Part shown: positions 11,993 through 25,167 of the stretch, piece after piece | Layout of the letters: each line of letters starts with the position of its first letter | How positions within the stretch are numbered: the stretch's first letter is position 1 | NCBI GenBank assembly: GCA_030549775.1 | Contig: CM060173.1 | Coordinates: forward strand, 28,090,032 to 28,154,031 | Reading direction: 5' to 3' | DNA length: 64,000 nucleotides | Source of the DNA: Tamarix chinensis | Lineage: Eukaryota; Streptophyta; Magnoliopsida; Caryophyllales; Tamaricaceae | Notes under the pieces: model-generated | The model's input: only the letters and a program-made list of their open reading frames with translations | What the model was told of the DNA's origin: nothing | Databases searched by the model: none | Position numbers and translations under genes: made by a program

Positions 11993-12004
11993 TGGTATTT
12001 GAGT
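11993..12004 (+). other. Primer binding site of TRIM-like element
   Basis: tggtatttgagt follows the left LTR end (gggtattaca, 11990) after two bases. It differs slightly from the methionine tRNA-type site tggtatcagagc seen intact at 58209 in another element of this window. Confidence 0.6.
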
Positions 12005-13908
12005 GAAACTACCACCGCAATTTGAACTTAAATAAGTTAGCCAGTCACCTAGTGGTATGATTCTTAGGATAAAACGGCATTGAAAAAGTTAAAAGTTAAG
12101 GCTCAATGAGGACATTCCATTCTTTGAGTGGGGGTGAATGTAATACCCCAAATTAAGTGGAGTATTATAAAGATTGATATGGCTATTTATATCAACATGG
12201 TATAGCATCCTTTTAGTGATACCATCCTAAGAACTACACGGTTAATCGTGTTGGCCGTGGAGATATTTTTAGAATGGGTGACCCTCCTAAAAATTTTCAT
12301 AAAATTTCTTAAAATTTCTTATGAAACACTTGAGTAAGGAAAAAACATGTAGGAAGAATTCGTGTTGATCAATGGGATTTAGTTGATCAATCCAAAAGCA
12401 ATCCATGGTAGTCCCTACATGGTCGTATCAACTCGGAAGTTATGAATATAAAACACCTAAGTCAACCAAAGGTTGACATATAAGGGCAAATCAAATAGCT
12501 AGTCTAAAGGTGCATAAAATGACTAAAATATCTTTAACATTAACTAACTTACCTTAATATTAAGAGAGGTTTATTTCATACTAAATGGTTATAATTAAAT
12601 AATAATTTTCTTGTGATGAAATATAAATATGCACTCCAAGTATTAAATGCTAAAATTGGTCAATGTACCCAAAGTGTGCAACACCCAGATCTTTATTGTT
12701 GAAAATTTTTGTTTTATAGCTAAAGCATAAAAGTAAAATATTGGGGGTTACTACTGTAACTGACATAAGTCTAGTTTGCCCAACCATCCTCATATCAATC
12801 ACAAGGCAAAAATAATTATAGTAAAGCAAGGAAATTAGAAATGGAAGAAACATTTGTAATATAATATGTGTTTGGAGGTTAACTATGAATTACAATAAGA
12901 AAACACAAAGTAAGGGATACCATGGATCAAAGAGTCCAAAAAGGTATCTAGAAAAATATATCAACCGGATAACATTAATTCTTACCCAAACATCGAGTAT
13001 AGATAGTAGGTCACTCATCCCTACATAGTGCATCAAAAGCTACATAGTCGTCTAATGGCTCTTCCGAGGCCTACATAAAAGAATCAGGGTTTCATGCTCG
13101 GGGGAATAAGAAACACTCATAAGAAAAAAAGGGTGGTCAGTACACTACGTACTAAGTAAGGTAACAATACTATCGAATTAGGGATATGGATAACACATAT
13201 ATTCATAACTGATGATAAATATACAGTCAAACCAATAATAAATCTCATAAGATAAATACTAACCCAGACCTCTTTATTAGATAATCTGAAGCACAGGAAT
13301 GGAATAATCTGAAGCACCTTATCAGGAGCAACATACTTGAGCCACTATTATCATCTAGTGGAACGGATATGAAAACATCAACTTCTTAGGGCCAAAACAC
13401 TTCCAAGCCACTAACATAAAAATATCACATTGGTTCTAACTCATGTACTTTTCCACTTTAAGTTATTAGTGTTGTATCCATAAGTAATGTAGTTATATTT
13501 TCATTCATGATGAGTATAGGCCCCACTATTTTTAATCTAATGGAACAGACTAAAATACCTTCTTGGGGCAAAATACTTCCAAGCCACTATTATTCTCTGG
13601 TGGAATGGATATATACAAATATCATCTTCTCTGAGAAAAATGCTCCCGAGATACTTTTATCTCTAGTGCAATGGATATAAAAACATCACTTTGGCCCTAA
13701 TCACGTGCTCTTTCACTTTCAATGATTAGTATATTATTCATGATCAATTCACATGCATTGAACACATTGAGGCAGATAAACATATCATGTAGGTCAAGAT
13801 ACCTAATTTGCTCAAACCCTATTTTCACACTTCTAGCATCATTCTCTCATATTGATCATTAAACCACCAAATATGGTATATCATTCTCATCGATATCGTA
13901 TCCAAAAT

Positions 13909-14370
13909 TAGGGATGTAAACGGGGCGGTTTTTATCCGTTACCCTATGGATACTTAAACGGATATGAATATGGAGGATGGATTAAAATACCCGTCGGGTT
14001 CGGGTACGGATACGGGTATGTGATATCCATACCCATATCCGTGACCATACCCGTATCCATATCCGTATCCTTTTACCCGATATATAATTACTTTTTTACC
14101 CTTAATTTTAAGATAAATATAGTATAAATTAAGGTTAAAATTGTCATTTGGCTTAACTATAAATGGGTTTATCCATCGGGTAATGGATTTATCCGTTAGA
14201 TAATATCCATTAACGGGTAAACGGATAATTCGTCAGGTAATGGATATCTAACGGATATGGATATGGATGTGTTAGCGGATACCCGTTCAAGTACAGGAAT
14301 GGATTTAGGTACGGATTTTCTTATCGGGTACGGATACGGATATAGTATACCCGCCCCGTTTACATCCCTA
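13909..14370. mobile_element. hAT-type MITE nested in giant LTR copy D
   Basis: A 462-bp element bounded by perfect 20-bp terminal inverted repeats starting tagggatgtaaacggggcgg. It is flanked by an exact 8-bp target duplication tccaaaat at 13901-13908 and 14371-14378. An 8-bp duplication fits the hAT superfamily. The interior is built from many variants of ggatatccgtatccat in both orientations, so it can fold strongly. There is no coding capacity. Confidence 0.92.
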
Positions 14371-15619
14371 TCCAAAATTCAAGGTCTAACTCCCACATCT
14401 TACATATACAATAATACTCTTATCCTAAAGTCCTACTCACCCTAATTTCATAGGTCAGTTATAATTCTTCTTATAAGAATCATATCATAAAAAATTCAAT
14501 ATATATCCATATAATTATGAAATTAGCAATATATCAAGGATATTTTATTAACTCTATGGTTTTACACAATGGGATAACAAGATTATCATTTTAGGTTACT
14601 GTGCCCTAATGAGACCATTATTTTGTTTTGAGGATCCTAAGACAAACAATAATCCCTCCAAACACTTCTCAAGATATTATTATCATATTTTAATCCACCT
14701 AACACATTACAATACCTAAATTTCTATATTAACCTGTAATAAACAAAATGCCTTTAAAGATAACCGATAGCCTTTATTTTATAAATTCTTAAACCTTCAA
14801 CAACCATTATTTTTCCAAATCCTCCATTTATCATCATACCTCTTAAATATGCTTATTTCCACTTATCATAGCTTATTTGGCATATATTTCATTCCATAAA
14901 ATATATTTCCCACAAATACAACTTAGCATAACAAAATCACTTCCACACCTCTTACCCATTCTTACTTTCTGTCAAACATATAATCCATATTATCACAACA
15001 TATCATCAACAATATACATTAAATCATATAGCACTAATATCATGAAAATATACCTATCCAGACAAGAAATTAACACAAAAAACACTAAAACATCAATTAG
15101 TATCCTTACCAACTAGGATACTAAGCTATAAGCATGTAAATCTTAGACTTCCTCCTATGAAAAATAATATAAAATATGGTTAGGCTCGTTGATTGTAAGT
15201 GAGGAAAAATTTAAGGTAAAGGAGGGTAAACGTAGAAATAACTAGAGTCAAATGAAAGCTTGAGTTGTGTGGATGTGTGGTCAAATATACGGTGGAACTA
15301 TGGTGAAAATTTGGTAGTGTTTGGATAAGGTTTGGGGTTGAAAAAAGAGGGTACACAGTTGAAATAGGAAGGCTACACTAGCATGTAGAAATAGGTTCCC
15401 ACCTATGCTATGAGTTAGGATCATGCACGAGTAGGCTGTGCAAAGAGGCATAGTCAGGCTCGAGAATTGATTGCATAAATACAAAAATAAAAAAGATGAG
15501 CACAGGCATGTTGCATTTGTGTGTAGGCCGTGAGAGGGTGCGTAGGTAAACTATACCGGTTTGCATGCACGTGTGACAAGGGGAATTAGTGTTGCACAGG
15601 ATGTGAATTTCATAAAAAT

Positions 15620-16340
15620 GCAAAGGATATGAGGAGAGAAAGGAAAAATGGTTGTGGTCAACGACAATGGCTGGAAATGATGAAAGGGAAGGATGGGGTA
15701 GCCTTTATGGTGCATCCACCAGGCTTTGGGTGGGGCTTAGTGGTGCACGATGGTGTTGGAGGTTGTTCAAAAAAAATTAGAGTAGGAGGAGGAGGAGGAA
15801 GAAGAAGAAAAAGAAGAAGAAGAAAGAAAGAAAGAAAAGGGAGGGAGCTTGAGCAATGGTTTTGGAAAGAGTTTGGGTAATAAATGGCAACAAACAAATG
15901 AGAGAGAAGGAGATTGGAGTAGTATATGTATGTATGTGTTTGTGTGTGTGTGTGAGGCATGTGAACAAATGAAAGAAAATGCAGAAGGTGGTGCACTCGA
16001 TATGGATGATGTAGGGGGTGATTTTCAACGAAAGTGGCTAGAGGTGATGGTAGAGTGTTTGGTGAAAATTTTCATAGGTATACAGCATAGGATGGTTAAG
16101 GTTGTGTGTGTATGTTCCATGAGATGAAAAATGATAGGGGAGGGGATGTTTGTGTACACTATAGTGGAAGCAACATGAGGATGAGATGGTGAGGGATGAT
16201 AGATGATGGTGATGATGGTGGTTACAGTAGAGGTGAGAGCGATGGTTGAAAGTGCAAGTTGTAAAGATATGAAAGGGTTGGTCAAGTATTGTGGCAAAAA
16301 GGAGGCAGGAGAAAGGAGAAAAGAAAATACAAAGGAAAAA
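15620..16340. repeat. Purine-rich block of giant LTR copy D
   Basis: G+A-rich on the + strand, with a gga/gaa triplet run at about 15783-15840 and a tg run near 15935-15955. It produces several overlapping spurious frames. It is the positional counterpart of the blocks at 10320-11480, 32000-33200 and 38480-39600. Confidence 0.75.
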
Positions 16341-16594
16341 GAGAAAAGGTTTAAGATTAGTTTTAGATAATTTTAGATTGGCCAAAATAGATAGGATTGA
16401 TGATAAATTTTAGCAAAAATTAATATTGGGTTATAAAATATAAATTATCTGGGTCAAAGATTAGGATTAGGTTAAGGTTTCAGAATTAATACATTTGGCT
16501 AAGGTTAAAATAGAATTTTCTCAAGATTAGAATCAAATCAGGGTATAAATGATATGAGATTAGGTTAAGTAAAATTTTAGGGTATTACAAAGTG

Positions 16595-19544
16595 TGCCTT
16601 TCTCTTTTGTTTTTTCTTCCTTAATTAATTATTTAAATTAACATTCCTAGGTCTACTCATCTAATGCCACCCAAGTATCAAACTTATCCATTTTAACTTA
16701 TTTTATGAACATAATACTTGCTTAGGACTCAAAATTTCTAAAATTTACATGTAATGGCCAAAATGTCATTATTCACCTAAAATTATCTAAAACTTATAAA
16801 ATTCATAACTTACTCTAAACAAAATCAAACCCAAAACATATCATATACCAAATTATATATAAAAGACACAATAAATATAGTGGTACACTTAAAAATTTCA
16901 TAAATAATCTATTCTGCCCAATATACCCATGATCAAATATGTCCAAACATTGAATAAATTTATTTCAACTCTAAATGATCCAAAATTCATAACATAGATT
17001 CTATAACCTATTACAAATATAATGAATTACTTAGATAAATTTAAAACAACCAAAGAACACATAAAATAGAAATAACGAGAGTTAAACTACTTGAATTTAG
17101 ATATGTTCATCACGACTCAATTGAACATTCAACATGACTTTGATCCACATTTATCACAATTTCACCACACATTCATCACAATTTCACTACACCTTCATAA
17201 AAAATTCACTGATTCTTTATCACATTTTCCACGGACATAAAAACATGTAAAAATCATATAAATCATTCTTTTATCAAAATTTCATGCTTATACATATAAA
17301 ATAAAAACACACATATGCTATACAATATTTTACAAGATATTGTTTCATGTTTGTAATTAAAATAAATTTAATCATACATAAAATAACATATAAAACATCG
17401 AGCACATAATCAAATTTCTAAAGGTTAGTTTAGTTACCAAAAATTATAAGCTCCTTAGCAAAGCTAAAATAAGGAATCTACTAACTCTTTATTTAACCCA
17501 CGTGGCCACCTACAAGAATATAAGACTAAAATAAGGTAGATGAATTAATATTAATAAAAATGTAAAAGGGAAGAGAGGAAATGAAATTGAAGAAGTGAAA
17601 TGACAAGATTACCCTTGAATATGGAGGCTCAGAAACCACCACAACCATCAATTAATGATAAATCAAGTTTTTAGAGGGTTAATGGGAAGGAAAAATAGGA
17701 GGAAGTTATAATGCAAGGCACAAATTTTCTATTAAACCAATAAACAACATTAGTAATTTCGTAGGGAATGGCTAGCAAGGAAGATAGAAAAGAAAAAGAA
17801 GAGGGTAGGGGCATGGTTTATTGGGTGAAAATGGTGCCTAGATGAAGTATAACATGCAAGAAACAACACCTAGGAAAATTTTAAAGGTAAAGGAACCGAG
17901 GTCGATGCATGGTAGCTTCTAACTCACAAAAAATGGCATTGCTACCGTTGTGGAGCTAGTCAGGAAGTGAAAGTTCAGTTAAGAATTAGCTTAAAGGATA
18001 TTGATTTACGGGATGAAAATGATATAGAGGTTTAGCATGCAATGTAATCTTTAAAAAAAACAAAAACTAAAGAAAATGAATAACTAGATAGAGAGAATGA
18101 ATTGTTGTAAGTTGGAAAGAAATCAACTTTGAACTAAATTGAAATTTCATGTTTTGAAATTGGAACACATAATTTGGAAAAAATAGAGTGAGATCTCATA
18201 TAGAGGAGTGTGGAGTGAGATTTTTGTTTGACTTTAACTTCACTTGAGTCCTAGGATTGGGGGATGTAAGAGAGATGTTAGGATATAGTTGAGTATATAA
18301 GAAAAATATCATAAAATTATTATTATGGTACATTATGAACTTATTGGTTGAGTAAAGGGTAAGCAAGTTATAAATCTGATTTGGTTTGAGTTGGACACTA
18401 GTTAGGATTAAAACATTAGTTAAAAGATTGGTTACAATTTAATTTTATTAATTAATTTATATGAAAGTCTAATAACGGGCACTTATTGAAAAAAAATATT
18501 AAATAAATTCTAAAAATTAAAAAAGTAATAATTAAAATTTCTAGAATAATATTAGAAACTCAAATATATAAAAATTTTTGGGATTAAAGTTGGTTTCAAA
18601 ATTCGGCGGATGATTTTTTGGCAATATGTTTTTTGGCAAATTAACCTTGTATTTTTACTGTTGATCAACGCCCCACAAGGAATGAATGTATTGTGAATTC
18701 AATATGTTAATATAATGCGTGTCTTCAATGTAAGAAAGTAGTACTTCTTGAATAAAAGGGGTCATTTTTTAAAGTTTATGAAAAAAAAGTTTAGTTTGCG
18801 GCCAAACTCAGAAGTGTTGAATAACAAACCTGTCCTATTTATTTAGCCGGTCAGGCATGATTATAATATATATGCATATGTAAATTCTATTCGTATATAG
18901 TAATCTCTACTACTTGACTCCTAGTAAATACTGGTACTAGCTAAAAGTAAAGAGTAACTAAGATGAAGGTCAATTAGACTAACTCTCTCCGTTGTCAACT
19001 AGATGTATTTGCCAGAGTGATTAATTTCTACTACATTATAAATAGTAATTGGATATTTGGTCGGTTCTTTTCGTAAAATTATGCCTTTTGCATAAATAAG
19101 TAATTGATTGTATGTGTGGTTGGCAGCTGGCTAATGTATGTATGTAATGTTCCTACAATGAATATGATTTGACCTAACATTAGAGGATAATTTTTGAGTA
19201 TTAGAAGTTTTAGGTTTAAATTTCTCTCGTCTATTTCTATATGATAATATTTGTAATTTTGTATAGTATTTTTCAAAAAAATATTAAGAAACATTTAATA
19301 CAACAATTAAATGTTAAAATGATTATACGTTCAAATATGAAAGAAATATGTAACAACTAATAAATTTGTAAAACTAAAATAACTGATAGCTAATATACCA
19401 TTATACTCAAAGTTTTGGTAGCTTAATTATGAATTAATAAAGGTGAAACTAAAAAGTATAGTAAGAAATATACTAGCATCTACTACGTATAATATAGTAG
19501 TAACTTTTATTTTAAAAATAAATTACTGAAGAAAAAGTGTCACA
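16595..19544. other. AT-rich interval without identifiable genes
   Basis: This stretch between giant LTR D and the MULE has no open frame above 71 codons and no recognisable protein text on either strand. Phrases such as ttatcacaatttcaccacac recur locally around 17140-17190. It probably holds old, unclassified repeat sequence; D is inserted at its left side. Confidence 0.6.
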
Positions 19545-19553
19545 TATTAATTA
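19545..19553. repeat. Left 9-bp target duplication of the MULE
   Basis: tattaatta, directly before gggaaaaa; identical to 56133-56141. Confidence 0.85.
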
Positions 19554-19689
19554 GGGAAAAAGAGTGTGGAGTCCTACTGAACAAAACTAATTAGGCATAC
19601 AAAAATCTACGGTCATTAGTTGATGTTTTAGGACTTTGTATGTTATACAGTATTTACACTATTACCAAACCTAACTTTATACGTAAACA

Positions 19690-19870
19690 ATGAAAACATA
19701 CCTAATCTTCTCCTTCGTCCTTCTCTCATCCATCTTCTTCCTTCTTCCTTCTAACTTGGACGTTTGACTGGTGGTAACTTGCCCTTGACTCACTGTTCAC
19801 AACAGCGAACGTCCTCCTCTGATTCTACTTCCCTGGACAAGAAGAACAGATGCAATCTGGGCGTCAGGTA
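19690..19870 (+). promoter_or_regulatory. Probable 5' untranslated leader of the Ulp1-like gene
   Basis: A CT-rich stretch (ttctccttcgtccttctctc) close inside the left MULE end is followed by a plausible splice donor at the cag/gtaatg junction near 19869. This is typical of a plant 5' untranslated exon. It would place the promoter in or next to the terminal repeat, as in maize MuDR. This is inference; no transcript evidence is available. Confidence 0.35.
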
Positions 19871-22235
19871 ATGTGGTGGTTCAGATAAGGCAATTTTGGC
19901 TTGAATTTTCGATTAGGTTGAAGGACCAGATATTGAACTATTTGTGAGACCAAGCTCCTTTGAAGCTTGGCATGTCAGATGTAATAGCTTAAGTTTGATG
20001 TTGTAATTAGATGAGTCCGTCTTTTATGGCCGATTGCTATGCATAATAATTGAGGCAATTTTTGTTGCAAATCGATATCTTCGGTTGAGAAAGCTTGTCT
20101 TCTTGGTAAACCATAGATTTGAATTGTGTACATCTGTTTATGTTTGCTAGTGTTTTGACTATTCAGCGATACTCGCTCCCTTGGCGAGGTCGATTGGTTC
20201 ATAACAAATGTTGAAGTCTAATTTTGATAATTTAATGAATTAATATGCTTTGAGAAGTGGATTGAAATATGGATTTTGGTAAATTAGAATTGCCTTATAT
20301 TGAGTATCTTCTAAATTGGTTAAGTTGACTAAGATTATTTGGTTGTCTTGTTCCCTGATTTCTTAATTTCCTGGGGTTGTCAAATTGTTTCATGGCTATA
20401 GGTTTGATGTTTCTGACTGGCATGTAAATTGGTTTATTAAAGTGGATCAATTGATTGTCCCTGATATTGTTCTAGTATTTGGTGTGTCCAAACTTACACA
20501 TGAGCATATTTATTCAGAGGAGATGCATATACACTTTCTGTGCTTATCCTTTTTACTGCTTATTGGCCTCCCCTTTTTTTAATGCATTAATGTCAATGGC
20601 TATTGGGGTACATTTTGCTATATGTGGGATATGTTGTTTGATATATTTAGATGGTAATCACTTGTTATAGCTCTCATGGCTACTCTTCTGATGAAATAAT
20701 TATGTGTGTGGAGAATATGGATCGTAGTAGGTTCTATGAAATTGGTTGATAGAAAAATTACAACTTTATAAAAATCCCTAACTTGGTTGTAAAGTTTATA
20801 GACTATTAAAAGTAGTTTGTAATAATTACATTTTGGAATTACTATTGAAAATTATAACCAAAGAACACTGATCATTCAAGAATAACTTATTAAAATTACA
20901 ATTGTGGAAAACAAATTATTTTTTTCAATAAAAACCAACGAAGATGTTAATTGAAGGTTTTTTATTTTGAGGTAACACCTTGTACTGTAGTTATATTGAT
21001 TGATGGACATAGGCTTTAGGGATTGTAGTGATCCGGGTTTTTGTTCAGTTTCTTTAGATTTTTGTCAGAATCCACTTTGTTAGACTAAATTAGATTATTA
21101 AGGGTTACTTTAATTAATTTTATGTTGTTAGGATAATATTTGAAATGCTGACAATTTATTATAGTTAATTATTATAGGTAATTTATAATGTTGATTTTAA
21201 GTCCCTTTGATAAATTAGTTTGTGGTGTTGTGAAGTTATGATATGATTTTTTATTAGAATTTCTATACATTTTAAATTAGATATATAGTGTGGTTAGTTG
21301 TGATTTAGTACGTTTTGCTAAGCTGTAGACACTAGTAATTGTATTTGATTTGTGAAATGAAGATAATATGGAACCAAGTGACCGTAAGAAGCATAGGATT
21401 GTACGTCGTCCTGGAAGTGATCATATCGGCGTCAGGTCCATTGATGAGAAGATACATGTTAGTATGTTTAATAACCCACTCTATTATTTGTTTGTTATAA
21501 TGAAGTTATTAAATCATATGAGAAAGGATTCAAAATCTTAATATTTATCGACTGTTCTATTACTTTGAAAACATTTTTATTGACTATTATTTTTAAATAG
21601 TAATGCAGCTGTTAGGAAATCTGTGTTTGAAGTCAGTTAGTATGAATAGTACATAGTTGGAAATGTCATGCTGGAAAATTTAATCTTGTAATTACCTTTT
21701 TAACCTAATGAAATAATAAGATGAAGAATGTAGGAAAGAAACATGTATAGGTAATAGTATGCATGGTATAAACGTGAAAAGCTATTCAGTACCGTCATAA
21801 TTTATGATTTACCTGCAAATAGCATAACCTAATTTAGTCATTCATAAAACCCATTGCTAAAACCATATGTTTTGTTAGCAAATATGTAAATTAAAATTAT
21901 TATTGTAATTGAATTATCCAAACTTCAATTATTATTTCTAACATGAGGTTAAATGATTTCATTTATGAACCCTAGATTTCAATGAAGCTATATTATCTTG
22001 TCAATCATACTTCTACAAAGTAATAGTTAATAAGGACATAAATTTCTGTCTCTGACTGAGGTTGTAGGTCTGCAACTAGAATGATTTATTTTATAAACTT
22101 TAAACTTCAATCATGATTTGTAAGTTGACGTCCATATGACTACTAATGATACATGTATGAAGGTACAACATGAAAGAAAAAACAAACAAGAAATCAAAAA
22201 TTGGTTAAGTTACCAACAAATAACTCTTAAATACC

Positions 22236-24698
22236 ATATAGATTATACAACCTTAAATAGTTTGACTTAGTTAGAGTTTAAAATAATTTTCCCCTGATAA
22301 AAGGAAAAATTAGTTTGAGGTCCAATTAAGAGAAATGAATAGGATAAGAGTGAATATGGTCCTACAGTATTTGGTTCCAAGTAGAAAATATTATGTACAT
22401 ATAATTATACTAATATGTACACCTAATTATACATGAATGTATAGATCATATTATCTATATGTACATGTAAATTGGATACTAATGAAGGTGACCTCAAAAC
22501 CGAATAAGTTGTACAACCTTAAATAGTTTGACTTAGTTGGAGTTTATACTAAATTTTCCCCTAATAAATGGGAAATTTAGTTTGAGGTCAATTTAAGAAA
22601 AATGAATAGGTTAAAAGTCAATATTCTTGTACAGTATTTGGTTGCAAGTACAAATTATTATGTACATATAACTATACTAATATATACACCTAATTATGCG
22701 TGAATGTACAGATCATATTATATATATGTACATGTAAATTGGATACTAATGAAGATGACCTCAAAACCGAATAGGTTGTACAACCTTAAATAGTTTGACT
22801 TAGTTGAGAGCTTAAGTTAATTTTCCCCTGATAAAAGGGAAAATTAGTTTGAGGTCCAATTAAGAGAAAAGAATAGGATAAGAGTGAATATGGTCCTACA
22901 GTATTTGGTTCCAAGTAGAAAATATTATGTACATATAATTATACTAATATGTACACCTAATTATGCACGAATGTACATATCATATTATCTATATGTACAT
23001 GTAAATTGGATACTATTAAAGGTGACCTAAAGAACAAATAGATTGTACAAACTTAAATAGTTTGACTTAGTTGGAGTTTATACTATTTTTTCCCCTGATA
23101 AAAGGGAAATTTAGTTTGAGGTCAATTTAAGAGAAATAAATAGGTTAAAAGTCAATATTCTCATATAGTATTTTGTTGCGAGTATAAATTATTGTGTACA
23201 TATAACTATACTAATATGTACACCTAATTATGCACAAATGTATAGATTATATTATCTATATGTACATGTAAATTGGATACTAATGAAGGTGACCTCAAAA
23301 CCGAATAGGTTGTACAACCTTAAATAGTTTGGCTTAGTTGGGAGCTTAAAATAATTTTCCCTTGATAAAAGGGAAAATTAGTTTGAGGTCCAATTAAGAG
23401 AAATAAATAGGATAAAAGTCAATATGGTCCTACAAAATTTAGTTCCAAGTAGAAACTAATATGTACATATTAATTATACTAATATGTATACCTAATTATG
23501 CACGAATATATAGATCATATTATCTATATGTACATGTAAATTGGATACTATTAAAGGTGACCTGAAGACCGAATAGATTGTACAACCTTAAATAGTTTGA
23601 CTTAGTTGGAGTTTATACTATTTTTTCCCCTAATAAATGGGAAATTTAGTTTGAGGTCAATTTAAGAGAAATTAATAGGTTAAAAGTCAATATTCTCGTA
23701 CAGTATTTGGTTGCGAGTATAAATTATTATGTACATATAACTATTCTAATATGTATAGCTAATTATGCACAAATGTACGGATTATATTTTCTATATGTAC
23801 ATGTAAATTGGATACTAATGAAGATGACCTCAAAACCGAATAGGTTGTACAACCTTAAATAGTTTGACTTAGTTGGGAGCTTAAAATAATTTTCCCTTGA
23901 TAAAAGGGAAAATTAGTTTGAGGTCCAATTAAGAGAAATAAATAGGATAAAATTCAATATGGTCCTACAATATTTAGTTCCAAGTAGAAAATAATATGTA
24001 CATATTAATTATACTAATATGTATACCTAATTATGCACAAATATAGAGATCATATTATCTATATGTACATGTAAATTGGATACTATTAAAGGTGACCTGA
24101 AGACCGAATAGATTTTACAACCTTAAATAGTTTGACTTAGTTGGAGTTTATACTAATTTTTCCCCTAATAAATGGGAATTTTAGTTTGAGGTCAATTTAA
24201 GAGAAATGAATAGGTTAAAAGTCAATATTCTCGTACAGTATTTGGTTGCGAGTAGAAATTATTGTGTACATATAACTATACTAATATGTACACCTAATTA
24301 TGCACAAATGTATAGATTATATTATCTATATGTACATGTAAATTGGATACTAATGAAGGTGACCTCAAAACTGAATAGGTTGTATAACCTTAAATAGTTT
24401 AACATAGTTGGGAACTTAAATTATGTTTCTCCCTGATAAAAGGGAAAATTAGTTTGAGGTCCTATTAAGAGAAATGAATAGGATAAAAGTGAATATGGTC
24501 CTACAGTATTTGGTTCCAAGTAGAAAATATTATGTACATATAATTATACTAATATGTACACCTAATTATGCACGAATATATAGATCATGTTATCTATATG
24601 TACATGTGAATTGGATACTACTAAAGGTGGCCTGAAAACAAATTAGATTATTCAACATTAAATAGTTTTACTTTGTTGGAGTTTAAAATAATTTTCCC
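22236..24698. repeat. Tandem array of MITE-like units, 267-bp period, alternating A and B types
   Basis: Nine complete units start at 22303, 22570, 22837, 23104, 23371, 23639, 23906, 24174 and 24442, preceded by a partial unit. Each is about 258 bp and begins gggaaaatta and ends taattttccc. The ends are inverted repeats over about 28 bp. Neighbours are separated by exactly 9 bp: mostly ctgataaaa (or close variants) before type A units and ctaataaat (or ctgataaaa) before type B. Type A carries ggtccaattaag and ggttccaag; type B carries ggtcaatttaag and ggttgcgag. They alternate A-B-A-B to give a 534-535-bp higher-order unit. The array sits in the first long intron of the Ulp1-like gene. Confidence 0.93.
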
Positions 24699-24906
24699 AT
24701 GATAATTTATGTGTCCGTAATTAATATGAATTTGTAAACACTAAAACAGAATGAGTAAAAGCCAAATATCAAATTAGCCAAGATGAATAGAAATTAGCAA
24801 AATTATTATTCATAACCTTTACAGTTGTGAGAAAGTTTGTACACCAACAAAAAAATTAACCAGCACATTATGATATGTGATCTTAATTTGTACATGATAA
24901 TATTTT

Positions 24907-25167
24907 GGGAGAAATAGTTGGTAGTCCATTTGGATCAAAGTAATTAAAGTTAGACAATCTATTTGGTATTTAGTCCATTTTTTTGGTATCCCAATGTATA
25001 TGTAGATATAGAGAATATTACCTGTACATTTATGTATAATTAGGTGTACATATTAGTATACCTATATGTACATAATATGTTGTACTTGGAACTAAATACT
25101 TTAGGACCATTTTGATTTTTTGTAGTCCATTTTGTTTCACCTAAATGGACTAGAAAGAAATTTTCCC
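24907..25167. mobile_element. Mutator-type MITE with 9-bp target duplication
   Basis: A 261-bp element begins gggagaaatagttggtag and ends aaagaaattttccc, with terminal inverted repeats of about 40 bp sharing tagtccattt. It has a perfect 9-bp target duplication taatatttt at 24898-24906 and 25168-25176. Its interior contains, in inverted orientation, the core of the adjacent array unit (gtacataatatgttgtact; taattaggtgtacatatta). It therefore belongs to the same MITE family as the array. Confidence 0.93.

Larger units (their letters stand above)
6388..12445 (+). mobile_element. TRIM-like miniature LTR retrotransposon, split by a nested solo LTR
   Basis: The left LTR is 6388-6471 plus 11770-11990 (about 305 bp without the insertion). 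The right LTR is 12139-about 12445 (307 bp). They are clearly homologous: both start tgtaata and share gtgatac, ggtgaccctcct and other blocks. A primer binding site-like tggtatttgagt follows the left LTR at 11993-12004, close to tggtatcagagc, the site for initiator methionine tRNA. A purine tract with gagtgggggtgaa precedes the right LTR. The internal region is only about 148 bp and has no coding capacity, as in TRIM elements. The outer target duplication is unclear (aatag left, aatat right). Confidence 0.75.
12677..16589 (-). mobile_element. Giant solo LTR, copy D (3.91 kb)
   Basis: It begins tgcaacaccc and ends gggtattaca, with a perfect 5-bp target duplication aagtg at 12672-12676 and 16590-16594. 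It shares with copies B and C the hairpin-like block near 13134-13164 and diverged CCACTATTAT...GTGGAAC units at about 13340-13690. It is the shortest and most diverged copy and carries a nested hAT-type MITE. No internal coding domains are seen. Orientation is inferred by homology. Confidence 0.8.
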
